From: Humidesulfovibrio sp. | GTDB lineage: Bacteria > Desulfobacterota > Desulfovibrionia > Desulfovibrionales > Desulfovibrionaceae | Direction: 5' to 3' | NCBI RefSeq assembly: GCF_031082295.1 | Contig: NZ_JAVHLD010000010.1 | Location: 40,701-104,700, forward strand | DNA length: 64,000 nt | In this document: positions 24,307-32,638 of the stretch, piece after piece | How the letters are laid out: every line of letters starts with the position of its first letter | Position numbering within the stretch: position 1 is the first letter of the stretch | Translations under genes and position numbers: made by a program | Notes under the pieces: model-generated | Database searches by the model: none | What the model saw: only the letters and a program-made list of their open reading frames with translations | Told to the model about the DNA's origin: nothing

Positions 24307-24924
24307 TCACGCCGCACCGCCGAAATACCCCGGCAGCCAGCCGTCGAGGAAGCGCAGCACCTGGGCCGCGTTCTCCGGCACGGGCTGCATGGCGTCGAGC
24401 ACGCACTCGGCCTCGGGGTCCACCTCAAAGGGCACGTCCACGCCCACCACCTCGCCCAGGCCGGGCACTTCCTGGCCCGTGCGCCTGCGCATGAGCGCCT
24501 TCTGGTACATGCCGGGGGTCACGGCGTAGCCGCGCGGGTGGGCCTGGCCGCGGACGGCCTCGCGGCGCATGGCCTCGGGCAGGGGGCAGTTGACGTAGAC
24601 CTCGGCGAAGCGCGGGATGAGCGCGCGGGCCTCCTGGCGCACGGACAGCCGGTGGCCGGTGGCGTCGAGGATGACGCCCATCCCCTGGGCGGCCAATTCC
24701 GCGGCCTCATGCGCGATAAGGCTGTAGGCGACCTTGCGCTCCTCCTCGGTATAGGCGGGCTTGGGGAAATAGCTCTTGCGACGCTCGTCCATGACGAGCA
24801 GGGCCACGTCGCGCCCCTGTCCCACCAGCTCCGTGTGCACGGCGCGAGCGATGGTGCTCTTGCCGCTGCCGGGCAGGCCGGTGAACCAGAGAGCCCAGCC
24901 GCTGTCCATGGTGCCTGGGGCCAT
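24307..24924 (-). CDS. Adenylylsulfate-kinase-like P-loop kinase
   Basis: A 205-residue P-loop kinase with Walker A GLPGSGKSTIA (about residues 16-26), resembling APS kinase (CysC). CysC phosphorylates adenylylsulfate to PAPS. The residues that normally follow the P-loop strand in CysC (DGDN, then NIRR) are replaced by VMDERRKSYF and ERKVAYSLI. VILDATGHRLSVRQEARAL and EVYVNCPLPEAMRREA keep the general layout. It is therefore a divergent member whose substrate may not be APS. It sits 3 bases after the APH-like kinase gene, pointing to a joint task. Confidence 0.85.
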   Translation of the reverse strand: MAPGTMDSGWALWFTGLPGSGKSTIARAVHTELVGQGRDVALLVMDERRKSYFPKPAYTEEERKVAYSLIAHEAAELAAQGMGVILDATGHRLSVRQEARALIPRFAEVYVNCPLPEAMRREAVRGQAHPRGYAVTPGMYQKALMRRRTGQEVPGLGEVVGVDVPFEVDPEAECVLDAMQPVPENAAQVLRFLDGWLPGYFGGAA

Positions 24925-24927
24925 CGC

Positions 24928-26043
24928 CTACTCCAAATACCTGTTGGGGTGCCGCCAGTCGAACACGTCGTCCTCCAGCACGCTGGTCAAGAAGCGCACC
25001 AGCGCCCGCCTCACGGGAAGCGGGTGGTCAGGATACCACTCCGGCGAAACGATGACCAGCCCCCGGAACACGAAGAACGGCGCCATGACCCGCAGCATCT
25101 CGGCATCGCCGGTGCGGTCCAGGTATTCCTCGAACAGGGCGTTCCAGAGGGCCAGGAAGGGGCCGTCCAGCGTGGCCCCGTCATGGCCGTTGTTTTGGCC
25201 GTGCAGCAGGCCGAAGAGCAGATAATTGGCCGCCAGGGTGGCCACGTCGCCCGCCGGCTCGCCCCACTCGCCCCGGCTGCGGTCGAGCACCGAGAAGCCC
25301 TTGCGCGCCTCCACCGGGCCGTCCACCAGGATGTTCCAGGGGTGGAAGTCGCCGTGGACCGCGGCCAGGCGGTGCGAAAAGCCGCGCAGCTTCCAGCGCC
25401 AGTCGATGAGGCGCTTTTCCAGGGCCATGAAGTCGGCCTCGGGCAGAAATTCGCAGGGGTGGGGGAAGGCCTCGTCGACGAGGCCCATGATGCACTCGCT
25501 GGCGCCCAGCAGGTTGCGGATGTGCCGGTAGTAGAGGTCCGGGTCGTCCTTGCGGGTGGCGTGGATCTCGGCCAGCCAGCCGGCGAAGGTCCGGGCCTGG
25601 GCAACGTCGCCGGGACGGAAGTCGCCGTGGCCGATGCGGTCCAGGTCGCGGAAGTAGTCGTAGCCCTCAAGCTTCTCGTTGAGGATGAAGAATTCCTGGG
25701 GGGTGAACACCGGAACCAGCCGGTTGCGGCCGTCCACGTAGCCCAGGCCCAGGGGCCGCACATGGCGCGGCAGCAGGGCGCTCGTCTCGTACTGGAACAG
25801 GAGGATGGCCGCGCGGTCCCAGTAGAACTGGTGGCCGTACTTGTCGCCGCGCATGACCGAGAGCACGCCCTCGCGCACCTCGCCCCCCACGCGGAAGCGC
25901 ACCAGCAGCGGCTTGCCGTAGCCGAAACGCTTGATGCCCTGCTTGTCCAGGGTGCCGATGGCGCCGAGGTCAAGCAGCTCCGCCTCGTCGCCATAGGCCT
26001 GGCGCAGGTACTCCGCAACGCTCTCCGGCTTCAGGTCGATCAT
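24928..26043 (-). CDS. Aminoglycoside-phosphotransferase-fold kinase
   Basis: A 371-residue protein of the APH/choline-kinase fold. The catalytic loop VHGDFHPWNILVDG (about residues 226-239) and the metal-binding segment SVLDRSRGEWGEPAGDVATLA (about residue 255) are present. The usual DFG/DxD aspartate appears as LDRSRGEWGEP. It is not a typical resistance enzyme; many such proteins phosphorylate sugars or cell components. GGAGG precedes the ATG at 26043; open frame further upstream overlaps the pfkB gene and is not conserved-looking. The CysC-like kinase follows after 3 bases. The two resemble split halves of known fused APH/P-loop kinase proteins. Confidence 0.85.
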   Translation of the reverse strand: MIDLKPESVAEYLRQAYGDEAELLDLGAIGTLDKQGIKRFGYGKPLLVRFRVGGEVREGVLSVMRGDKYGHQFYWDRAAILLFQYETSALLPRHVRPLGLGYVDGRNRLVPVFTPQEFFILNEKLEGYDYFRDLDRIGHGDFRPGDVAQARTFAGWLAEIHATRKDDPDLYYRHIRNLLGASECIMGLVDEAFPHPCEFLPEADFMALEKRLIDWRWKLRGFSHRLAAVHGDFHPWNILVDGPVEARKGFSVLDRSRGEWGEPAGDVATLAANYLLFGLLHGQNNGHDGATLDGPFLALWNALFEEYLDRTGDAEMLRVMAPFFVFRGLVIVSPEWYPDHPLPVRRALVRFLTSVLEDDVFDWRHPNRYLE

Positions 26044-26123
26044 GGACCCTCCTTGAAGCTCAGGTTGAAAGCAGCGGGCGCGCACCGGCGCACCGGCCCA
26101 TGGCGACGGCGGGCAGGTCGTCC

Positions 26124-27059
26124 CTAGAGGCTCCGTCCGAAATGGGTGCTCAGCTGCTCGTTGACCATGTCCAGGGTGAAGTAGTGCTCCTGGGTGCCCT
26201 TGCGCTCCACGCACCAGGCCGCGCAGATGGCGCCCAGAGCGGCGGCCTCGGCCAGGGTCTGGCCCAGGCACAGCCCTTTGAGCAGCCCGGCGCGGAAGGC
26301 GTCGCCCGCGCCCGTGGGATCCAGGGCCTTGGCCACCTTCACCGCGGGCACGCGGGTCTCCTTGTCGCCCTCGGCGATGATGCTGCCCTGCTCGCCCAGG
26401 GTGGTCACCAGCGCGCCGGTGCGCTGCAAGAGCTCGGCGCGGGATAGCCCGGTGGCCTTCATGACCATTTCGAGCTCGTAGTCGTTGGTGCACAGGGCGT
26501 ACGACCCGGTGATGGCCTGGGCCATCTGTTCACCGGTCAGCGCCGTGATCTGCTGGCCGGGGTCGAAGATGTAGGGGATGCCCGCCTGCTTGAAGTACTC
26601 GGGCAGCTCCACCATGTCGGACACGTTGCCCGGGGAGATGATGGCCATGACCTTGCCGTCGTGCTTGGCCGGGAACTTGTAGCCGCAGCGCTCGCGCATG
26701 GCGCCGGGGTTGAAGCCGGTGATCTGGTTATCGGCCTGGTCGGTGGTGATGTAGGCTCCGGCGGTGAACTGGTCGTCCACCTTGCGGATGCCCTCCTGCG
26801 ACAGCCCGAGGTCGTCCAGGCGCATGCCGTAAGGCCCGAAGTCCTTGCCCGCGCAGCCCAGGATGAGCGGCTTCTCGCCCAGGAGCGCGAGATTGTAGGC
26901 GATGTTTCCGGCGGTGCCGCCGAAGTATTCGGCCATGCCGTCCACCAGGAAGCAGACGTTCAGGATGTGGATCTTGTCCGGCAGGATGTGGTCCGCGAAT
27001 TTGCCGGGAAAATTCATGATGCGGTCAAGGGCCAGGGAACCGGAAATGTAAAGCTGCAT
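26124..27059 (-). CDS. PfkB-family carbohydrate/nucleoside kinase
   Basis: A 311-residue ribokinase-fold enzyme that phosphorylates a sugar or nucleoside with ATP. The N-terminal GGTAGNIAYNLALLG (about residues 47-61) and the C-terminal signature DPTGAGDAFRAGLLKGL (about residues 248-264), with the catalytic aspartate in GAGD, are intact. TTDQADNQITGFNPGAM resembles the adenosine-kinase-like subgroup, so adenosine or another nucleoside is a reasonable but unproven substrate. First gene of a minus-strand run with the APH-like and CysC-like kinases; the 80-base gap allows either shared or separate transcription. Confidence 0.9.
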   Translation of the reverse strand: MQLYISGSLALDRIMNFPGKFADHILPDKIHILNVCFLVDGMAEYFGGTAGNIAYNLALLGEKPLILGCAGKDFGPYGMRLDDLGLSQEGIRKVDDQFTAGAYITTDQADNQITGFNPGAMRERCGYKFPAKHDGKVMAIISPGNVSDMVELPEYFKQAGIPYIFDPGQQITALTGEQMAQAITGSYALCTNDYELEMVMKATGLSRAELLQRTGALVTTLGEQGSIIAEGDKETRVPAVKVAKALDPTGAGDAFRAGLLKGLCLGQTLAEAAALGAICAAWCVERKGTQEHYFTLDMVNEQLSTHFGRSL

Positions 27060-27124
27060 GAAAGCCTCCAGGTCGTGCGGGGAGCCCCGCCGGGTGTTCG
27101 AAAGAGTCGGCCGCGCGGGCCGGT

Positions 27125-27490
27125 TCAGCCGGTGGCGCCGGTGCCGTCAGGCTTGGCGGTCTCGGCGGCGATCCAGTCGAGAAATGCCGGGTGGCCGCCC
27201 TCGATGGGCAGCACCACCACGCACGGGCAGTCGTAGCTGTGGGCCTGCGCGATGGACCGGGTCAGCTCGTCGGCCAGGGCCTCGGTGGTCTTCAAGAGCA
27301 GCACCACCTCATCGGCCTGCTCCAGCTTGCCCTGCCACCAGTAAAGCGAGCGCATTCCGGGCAGGATGTTGGCGCAGGCGGCCAGCCGACGCTCCACGGC
27401 CAGCCGGGCCAGGGCCTCGGCCTCGGCCAGGCTCGGCGCGGTGACGTAGACCAGGCGGGCGGCCAGACTTGCGACCGGGCGGGCGGACAT
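27125..27490 (-). CDS. cutA: Divalent-cation tolerance protein CutA
   Basis: A 121-residue CutA1 protein. These form stable trimers with a ferredoxin-like fold and are linked to copper tolerance, although the molecular role is unsettled. The strand-turn LVYVTAPSLAEAEALARLAVERRLAAC is followed by ANILPGMRSLYWWQGKLEQADEVVLLLKT and HSYDCPCVVVLPI, all family blocks. The ATG at 27490 was chosen because the conserved domain begins right after it; upstream sequence overlaps the cytochrome gene. The stop of the cytochrome gene lies 17 bases upstream, so the pair is probably co-transcribed. Confidence 0.93.
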   Translation of the reverse strand: MSARPVASLAARLVYVTAPSLAEAEALARLAVERRLAACANILPGMRSLYWWQGKLEQADEVVLLLKTTEALADELTRSIAQAHSYDCPCVVVLPIEGGHPAFLDWIAAETAKPDGTGATG

Positions 27491-27507
27491 GGGGCCTGGC
27501 TCCTCGC

Positions 27508-27792
27508 CTACTGGCAGAGGGGCTTGGCCCCGGGCTTGGCCGTGCCGAGGTAGTCGGCCACGGTCTTGGCCTCGGCCTCGGTTAAGTTCGCGCCGTTTGA
27601 GACCATGCGCTGGACCGTCTGCTTCCAGACCTCGGGCGTGCGGTTGCCAAGCTTTTCGCAGATGCGGCCAGTGGAGTGACAGCCGGAGCAGCGTTCCGCC
27701 GTAAGCTTCGCAGCCCCGGCATCGGCAGAGACCAGGGAGGCAAGCAGCAGGCCAGTATACAGGCAGACGACGATAATCATCAATTTTTTCAT
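27508..27792 (-). CDS. Small periplasmic c-type cytochrome (monoheme)
   Basis: A 94-residue protein with a Sec signal peptide (MKKLMIIVVCLYTGLLLASLVSADA) and one haem c attachment motif, CSGCH (about residues 35-39). The rest is helical (TPEVWKQTVQRMVSNG, then EAEAKTVADYLG), as in small class I cytochromes, where a methionine late in the chain (here in RMVSNG) may be the second axial ligand. It would shuttle electrons in the periplasm; partners are not visible here. Start is the ATG at 27792. Tandem repeats in the upstream region could be regulator sites. Confidence 0.88.
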   Translation of the reverse strand: MKKLMIIVVCLYTGLLLASLVSADAGAAKLTAERCSGCHSTGRICEKLGNRTPEVWKQTVQRMVSNGANLTEAEAKTVADYLGTAKPGAKPLCQ

Positions 27793-27903
27793 GATGTTCC
27801 TTGTCCTCCAAAACACATTGCCGAAACGGTCGGAGCGCCCCGCATGCCGTTTTTCAACCACATATCCGGCCCGGTGGCAACGGAAATCCGCGCTCCGGCC
27901 TTG

Positions 27904-27942
27904 GCTTGCATCCAGGTTCGCCCTCGCTTGCATCCAGATTCG
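27904..27942. repeat. Tandem 17-bp direct repeats upstream of cytochrome c and nth
   Basis: GCTTGCATCCAGGTTCG (27904-27920) is repeated as GCTTGCATCCAGATTCG (27926-27942), with one mismatch and a 5-base spacer. The 22-base period places the copies on the same face of the helix, as expected for paired regulator sites. They lie in the 199-base divergent region between the cytochrome gene and nth. Confidence 0.6.
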
Positions 27943-27991
27943 TCGGATGCTACCCCACGCCAGAACAAAGCGCGCACAGGAGCACCCGACC

Positions 27992-28627
27992 ATGCCATCC
28001 GTCCGAGAGCGCAGCCAGGCCATCTTCGCCCGCCTGGCCGCCCGCTACCCCGACCCCAGGCCCGCCCTGGACTTTCGCGACGCCTGGGAGCTTCTCGTGG
28101 CGACAGTGCTGGCCGCCCAGTGCACCGACGCCCGCGTGAACCAGGTGACCCCGGTGCTCTTCGCCCGTTGGCCGATGATCGCCGACCTGGCGGCGGCCGA
28201 CGTGGCGGAAATTGAGGACGTGGTGCACTCCACCGGCTTCTTCCGCAACAAGGCCAAGAACCTGAAGGCCGCGGCCCAGCGCGTCATGGAGGTCTACGGC
28301 GGGCAGGTGCCGCGAACCATGGCCGAGCTGGTCACCCTGCCCGGCGTGGCCCGCAAGACCGCCAACATCGTGCTCGGCAGCGCGTTTCACATCAACGAAG
28401 GCATCGCCGTGGACACCCACGTGACACGCCTCGCCTTCCGCCTCGGCCTGACAACAAGCAGGGACGCCGTCATCATCGAGCGCGACCTGATGCCGCTCTT
28501 CGACCAGGCCCAATGGGCCGACATCAACCACTACCTCGTGTACTTCGGCCGCGAGGTCTGCGACGCGCGCAAGCCCAAATGCGCCGACTGCTGCCTGGCC
28601 GAGCTCTGCCCACGCAAAGGACTCTAG
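27992..28627 (+). CDS. nth: Endonuclease III
   Basis: A 211-residue DNA glycosylase/AP lyase that removes oxidised pyrimidines in base excision repair. The helix-hairpin-helix LPGVARKTANIVLGSAF (about residues 112-128) contains the catalytic lysine, and VDTHVTRLAFRLGL the catalytic aspartate. The [4Fe-4S] ligands follow the exact C-x6-C-x2-C-x5-C spacing at the C-terminus (CDARKPKC, then CADCCLAELC). The ATG at 27992 has AGGAG nine bases upstream and gives the standard length. tgt starts on the base after its stop codon, so the two are one unit. Confidence 0.97.
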   Translation: MPSVRERSQAIFARLAARYPDPRPALDFRDAWELLVATVLAAQCTDARVNQVTPVLFARWPMIADLAAADVAEIEDVVHSTGFFRNKAKNLKAAAQRVMEVYGGQVPRTMAELVTLPGVARKTANIVLGSAFHINEGIAVDTHVTRLAFRLGLTTSRDAVIIERDLMPLFDQAQWADINHYLVYFGREVCDARKPKCADCCLAELCPRKGL

Positions 28628-30417
<1,790 letters not shown>

Positions 30418-30434
30418 GGCTCTCCGGCGGGATC

Positions 30435-30905
30435 TCAGGCCTTCTTCACGTCCGTGCGGCAATCAGGGCACAGGCCATACAGGTCCATCTTGTGCCGCGC
30501 CAGCGAGAAGCCGTAGCGCCCCGCCAGTTCCTCCTGCCTGCGTTCGATGACCGGGTCCACTATCTCGATGGTGCGGCCGCAGCCCTCGCAGATGAGGTGG
30601 TCGTGGTGCTCCACCCCGAAGTGCGGCTCGTAGCGGGTGATGCTGTCGGCGAAGCTCACGGCCTGGGCCAGGCCGCACTCGGCCAGAAGCTTCAGCGTGC
30701 GGTACACCGTGGCCTGACCGATGGCCGGGTCGCGGCGCTTGACCTTGGCGTAGAGTTCCTCAGAGGAGACGTGGCCCGGCTCGCCCAGGAAGATGTCGAG
30801 GATGAGCCTGCGCTGCGGGGTGATCTTGAGGCTGTTCGCCGCGAGATAGCCGGCGAAGACCTCGTGCGGGGTCTGCCTGGGCGTAGGATGTTGTGCGGCG
30901 CTCAT
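30435..30905 (-). CDS. fur: Fur-family metalloregulator
   Basis: A 156-residue DNA-binding repressor. The winged helix occupies about residues 18-85 (ITPQRRLILDIFLGEPGHVSSEELY, then GQATVYRTLKLLAECG). The dimer/metal domain has HHDHLICEGCG, and a second cysteine pair in CPDCR forms the structural zinc site. It could be Fur (iron), PerR (peroxide) or Zur; the sequence does not decide. The promoter-like TATGAG ends only about 6 bases before the ATG at 30905, so the mRNA may be leaderless, with no clear ribosome binding site. It is divergent from the 56-residue protein gene, a likely target. Confidence 0.92.
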   Translation of the reverse strand: MSAAQHPTPRQTPHEVFAGYLAANSLKITPQRRLILDIFLGEPGHVSSEELYAKVKRRDPAIGQATVYRTLKLLAECGLAQAVSFADSITRYEPHFGVEHHDHLICEGCGRTIEIVDPVIERRQEELAGRYGFSLARHKMDLYGLCPDCRTDVKKA

Positions 30906-30911
30906 TGAAGA

Positions 30912-30941
30912 CTCATAGGGAATGCCCGCGCCCGCTGTCAA
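30912..30941 (-). promoter_or_regulatory. Promoter of fur
   Basis: On the minus strand TTGACA (30936-30941) is followed after 18 bases by TATGAG (30912-30917). The -35 box lies in GCTGTCAATGCC (30934-30945), which is the exact reverse complement of the -35 region of the divergent promoter at 30983-30994. Confidence 0.55.
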
Positions 30942-30986
30942 TGCCGTGCGAAACGCTCTTTCTCCCGTCCAAAGGCCCGGAAGGCA

Positions 30987-31028
30987 TTGACAGCCTACCC
31001 TCCCTGGGGTGTAGTGACTGCGAGTCAC
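30987..31028 (+). promoter_or_regulatory. Promoter and operator-like dyad of the 56-residue protein gene
   Basis: TTGACA (30987-30992), a 17-base spacer and TGTAGT (31010-31015) form a sigma-70 promoter. The palindrome GTGACT-GCG-AGTCAC (31014-31028) begins in the -10 box and covers the start point, a classic repressor-site location. It is not a Fur or PerR consensus that I recognise. Confidence 0.6.
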
Positions 31029-31059
31029 ACAGGTTTAGAAACCGGAGGAACAGGCTGTC

Positions 31060-31230
31060 ATGATCGAACTCTCTCTTTGGGTGCTGGGCGCGGTTGTCGC
31101 CCTGGGACTCGTGGCCTGCCGCCTTGCGCGCAAGCCGAAGAAGGAGCACGACCTGGAACTGCTGGACTTCGACTTCGACAAGATCAAGACCTACGAGAAA
31201 GACGGGCGCAAGTACCCGTTTTCCTACTAG
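31060..31230 (+). CDS. 56-residue membrane-anchored small protein
   Basis: A short gene with clear signals: promoter at 30987-31015, GGAGGA at 31044-31049 and an ATG at 31060. The product starts MIELSLWVLGAVVALGLVAC, one hydrophobic helix of about 20 residues. A basic RLARKPKKEHD stretch comes next, and the acidic-aromatic tail LELLDFDFDKIKTYEKDG ends in YPFSY. The charge pattern suggests the tail is cytoplasmic. I know no named family. Its stop codon overlaps the stop of the convergent yihY-like gene. Divergence from fur and the operator-like dyad hint at metal- or stress-linked control. Confidence 0.75.
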   Translation: MIELSLWVLGAVVALGLVACRLARKPKKEHDLELLDFDFDKIKTYEKDGRKYPFSY

Positions 31231-32609
31231 GTTTCGCCCACCACCAGTATCTTCTCCACCAGCAACGTTTCCGCGTCCTTGCGCACGAACTCCGCCAGCG
31301 TCACGTTGGCTTGGCTCTCACGCATGGCCTGGGCAAAGGTCTTGAACAGCGCGTCCACACGGCCGTCGTCTGCCAGGAGCACGTCGCAGTCGTCCCCGTT
31401 GCCGCATTCCAGCACGGTCGCGGCCACATCCGCCAGCCGGATCAGCTCGGGCGACACGGCCAGGCCATACCCCCGGTTCTCCTCCTCGCCGATCTCCACC
31501 GTCATGCCCGCCTGGGTCAACATATCCAGCACCCCGCCCAGCACATCCTCGGGCAGGCGAAGGGCCTGCGCGGTTTCCGAAAGAGGCTGCGGCGCCTGGC
31601 CGGTCTGGAAGCGCGTGGCCAGGTGCGCCAGCGCCAGCACCGCCGTCTTCTGGCGCGAGAGCGGGCTCAGGCTCTCGGAGAGGCCGCGGCGCACGTAGGA
31701 GTGCACGCGCTGGACGGCGAAGGAGATCTCCGCGCCCAGGAGCACCAGCACCCAGCTGATGTACAGCCAGACCAGGAACAACGGGAGCTGGGCGAAGCTG
31801 CCGTAAATGGCGTTGTACTTGGTGAAGCCGATCTGCCAGTTGATGTAGGCCCACTGGGCTATCTGCCACATCGTGCCGGCGATGACGCCGCCCAGGGCGG
31901 CGGACTTGAGCCTGACCGGCGTGTTGGGGATGAAGGCGTAGGCAAAAGTGAAGCCCACCCAGACCAAGACCAGGGACACGCCCTTGAGCAGGAGCTTTTC
32001 CAGCCAGTCGTAGGCCGGGTTGGTAACGAAGGCGTGCACCACGCCGGTCTTCTGCATGGCCACGGAGAAGCTGGCGGCGATGAGCACCACCAGCGGACAG
32101 ATGACGATGATGGAGAAGAAGTCCGTGAACTTGCGCCAATTGGTGCGGCCCCTCTTCACCGCCCAGATGGTGTTGAAGGCGCGCTCCACATTGCTCACCG
32201 TGGTGAACACGGTCAGCAGAAGCGCGCCCACGCCCATCCAGCCGAGGGTCTTGACGTTGGTGTTGCCGATGTACTGGAGGATCTTGTCCACGACCTCGGT
32301 TCGCCCGGCGGACACGCCCATGAGGAAGTCGCGGAAGAATTCGGCGTTCTGCAGGCCGAAACCCTTGGAGATGGAGAAGGCCACGGCCAGCAGCGGCACG
32401 ATGGAAAGGATGGTGGTGAAGGTGAGCGCCGAGGCCCGGATGATGCAATGGTCGGCCAGAAATCCAGTCACCACCATGTACAGCACCCGAGAGGCCATGT
32501 AGGCCCGCCGCCGCCAGAGGTCCAGCCCGGCCAGCTCCTTGCTCCAGATTTCCTGCCGGAAATGGCGCGCCACGCGGCCCCTGACCTTCCCAACTTTCCC
32601 CTTGACCAT
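31227..32609 (-). CDS. YihY/BrkB-family inner-membrane protein
   Basis: A 460-residue protein. The first 300 residues hold about six membrane helices of the YihY/UPF0761 family (IRASALTFTTILSIVPLLAVAFSI, then FGSFAQLP-type loop YNAIYGSFAQLPLFLVWLYISW). The last 150 residues are soluble and look like a winged-helix-type extension (LSETAQALRLPEDVLGGVLDML). It was once annotated as a ribonuclease, which is not supported; the relative YhjD has been linked to lipid A precursor export in suppressor strains. Last gene of the envelope cluster, 29 bases after the asmA-like stop. Its stop overlaps the stop of the 56-residue gene. Confidence 0.92.
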   Translation of the reverse strand: MVKGKVGKVRGRVARHFRQEIWSKELAGLDLWRRRAYMASRVLYMVVTGFLADHCIIRASALTFTTILSIVPLLAVAFSISKGFGLQNAEFFRDFLMGVSAGRTEVVDKILQYIGNTNVKTLGWMGVGALLLTVFTTVSNVERAFNTIWAVKRGRTNWRKFTDFFSIIVICPLVVLIAASFSVAMQKTGVVHAFVTNPAYDWLEKLLLKGVSLVLVWVGFTFAYAFIPNTPVRLKSAALGGVIAGTMWQIAQWAYINWQIGFTKYNAIYGSFAQLPLFLVWLYISWVLVLLGAEISFAVQRVHSYVRRGLSESLSPLSRQKTAVLALAHLATRFQTGQAPQPLSETAQALRLPEDVLGGVLDMLTQAGMTVEIGEEENRGYGLAVSPELIRLADVAATVLECGNGDDCDVLLADDGRVDALFKTFAQAMRESQANVTLAEFVRKDAETLLVEKILVVGET

Positions 32610-32638
32610 GCTCCTCCCCTGCTCCTCTCGCGCGCTGC

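Noticed and set aside
22403..24529. A 708-codon open frame opposite miaB and the methyltransferase-like gene
   Set aside because: Composition is antisense-like and no start signal or domain is visible.
24928..26493. A longer form of the APH-like protein starting inside the pfkB gene
   Set aside because: The added residues are antisense-like in composition and overlap a conserved kinase; GGAGG marks the ATG at 26043.
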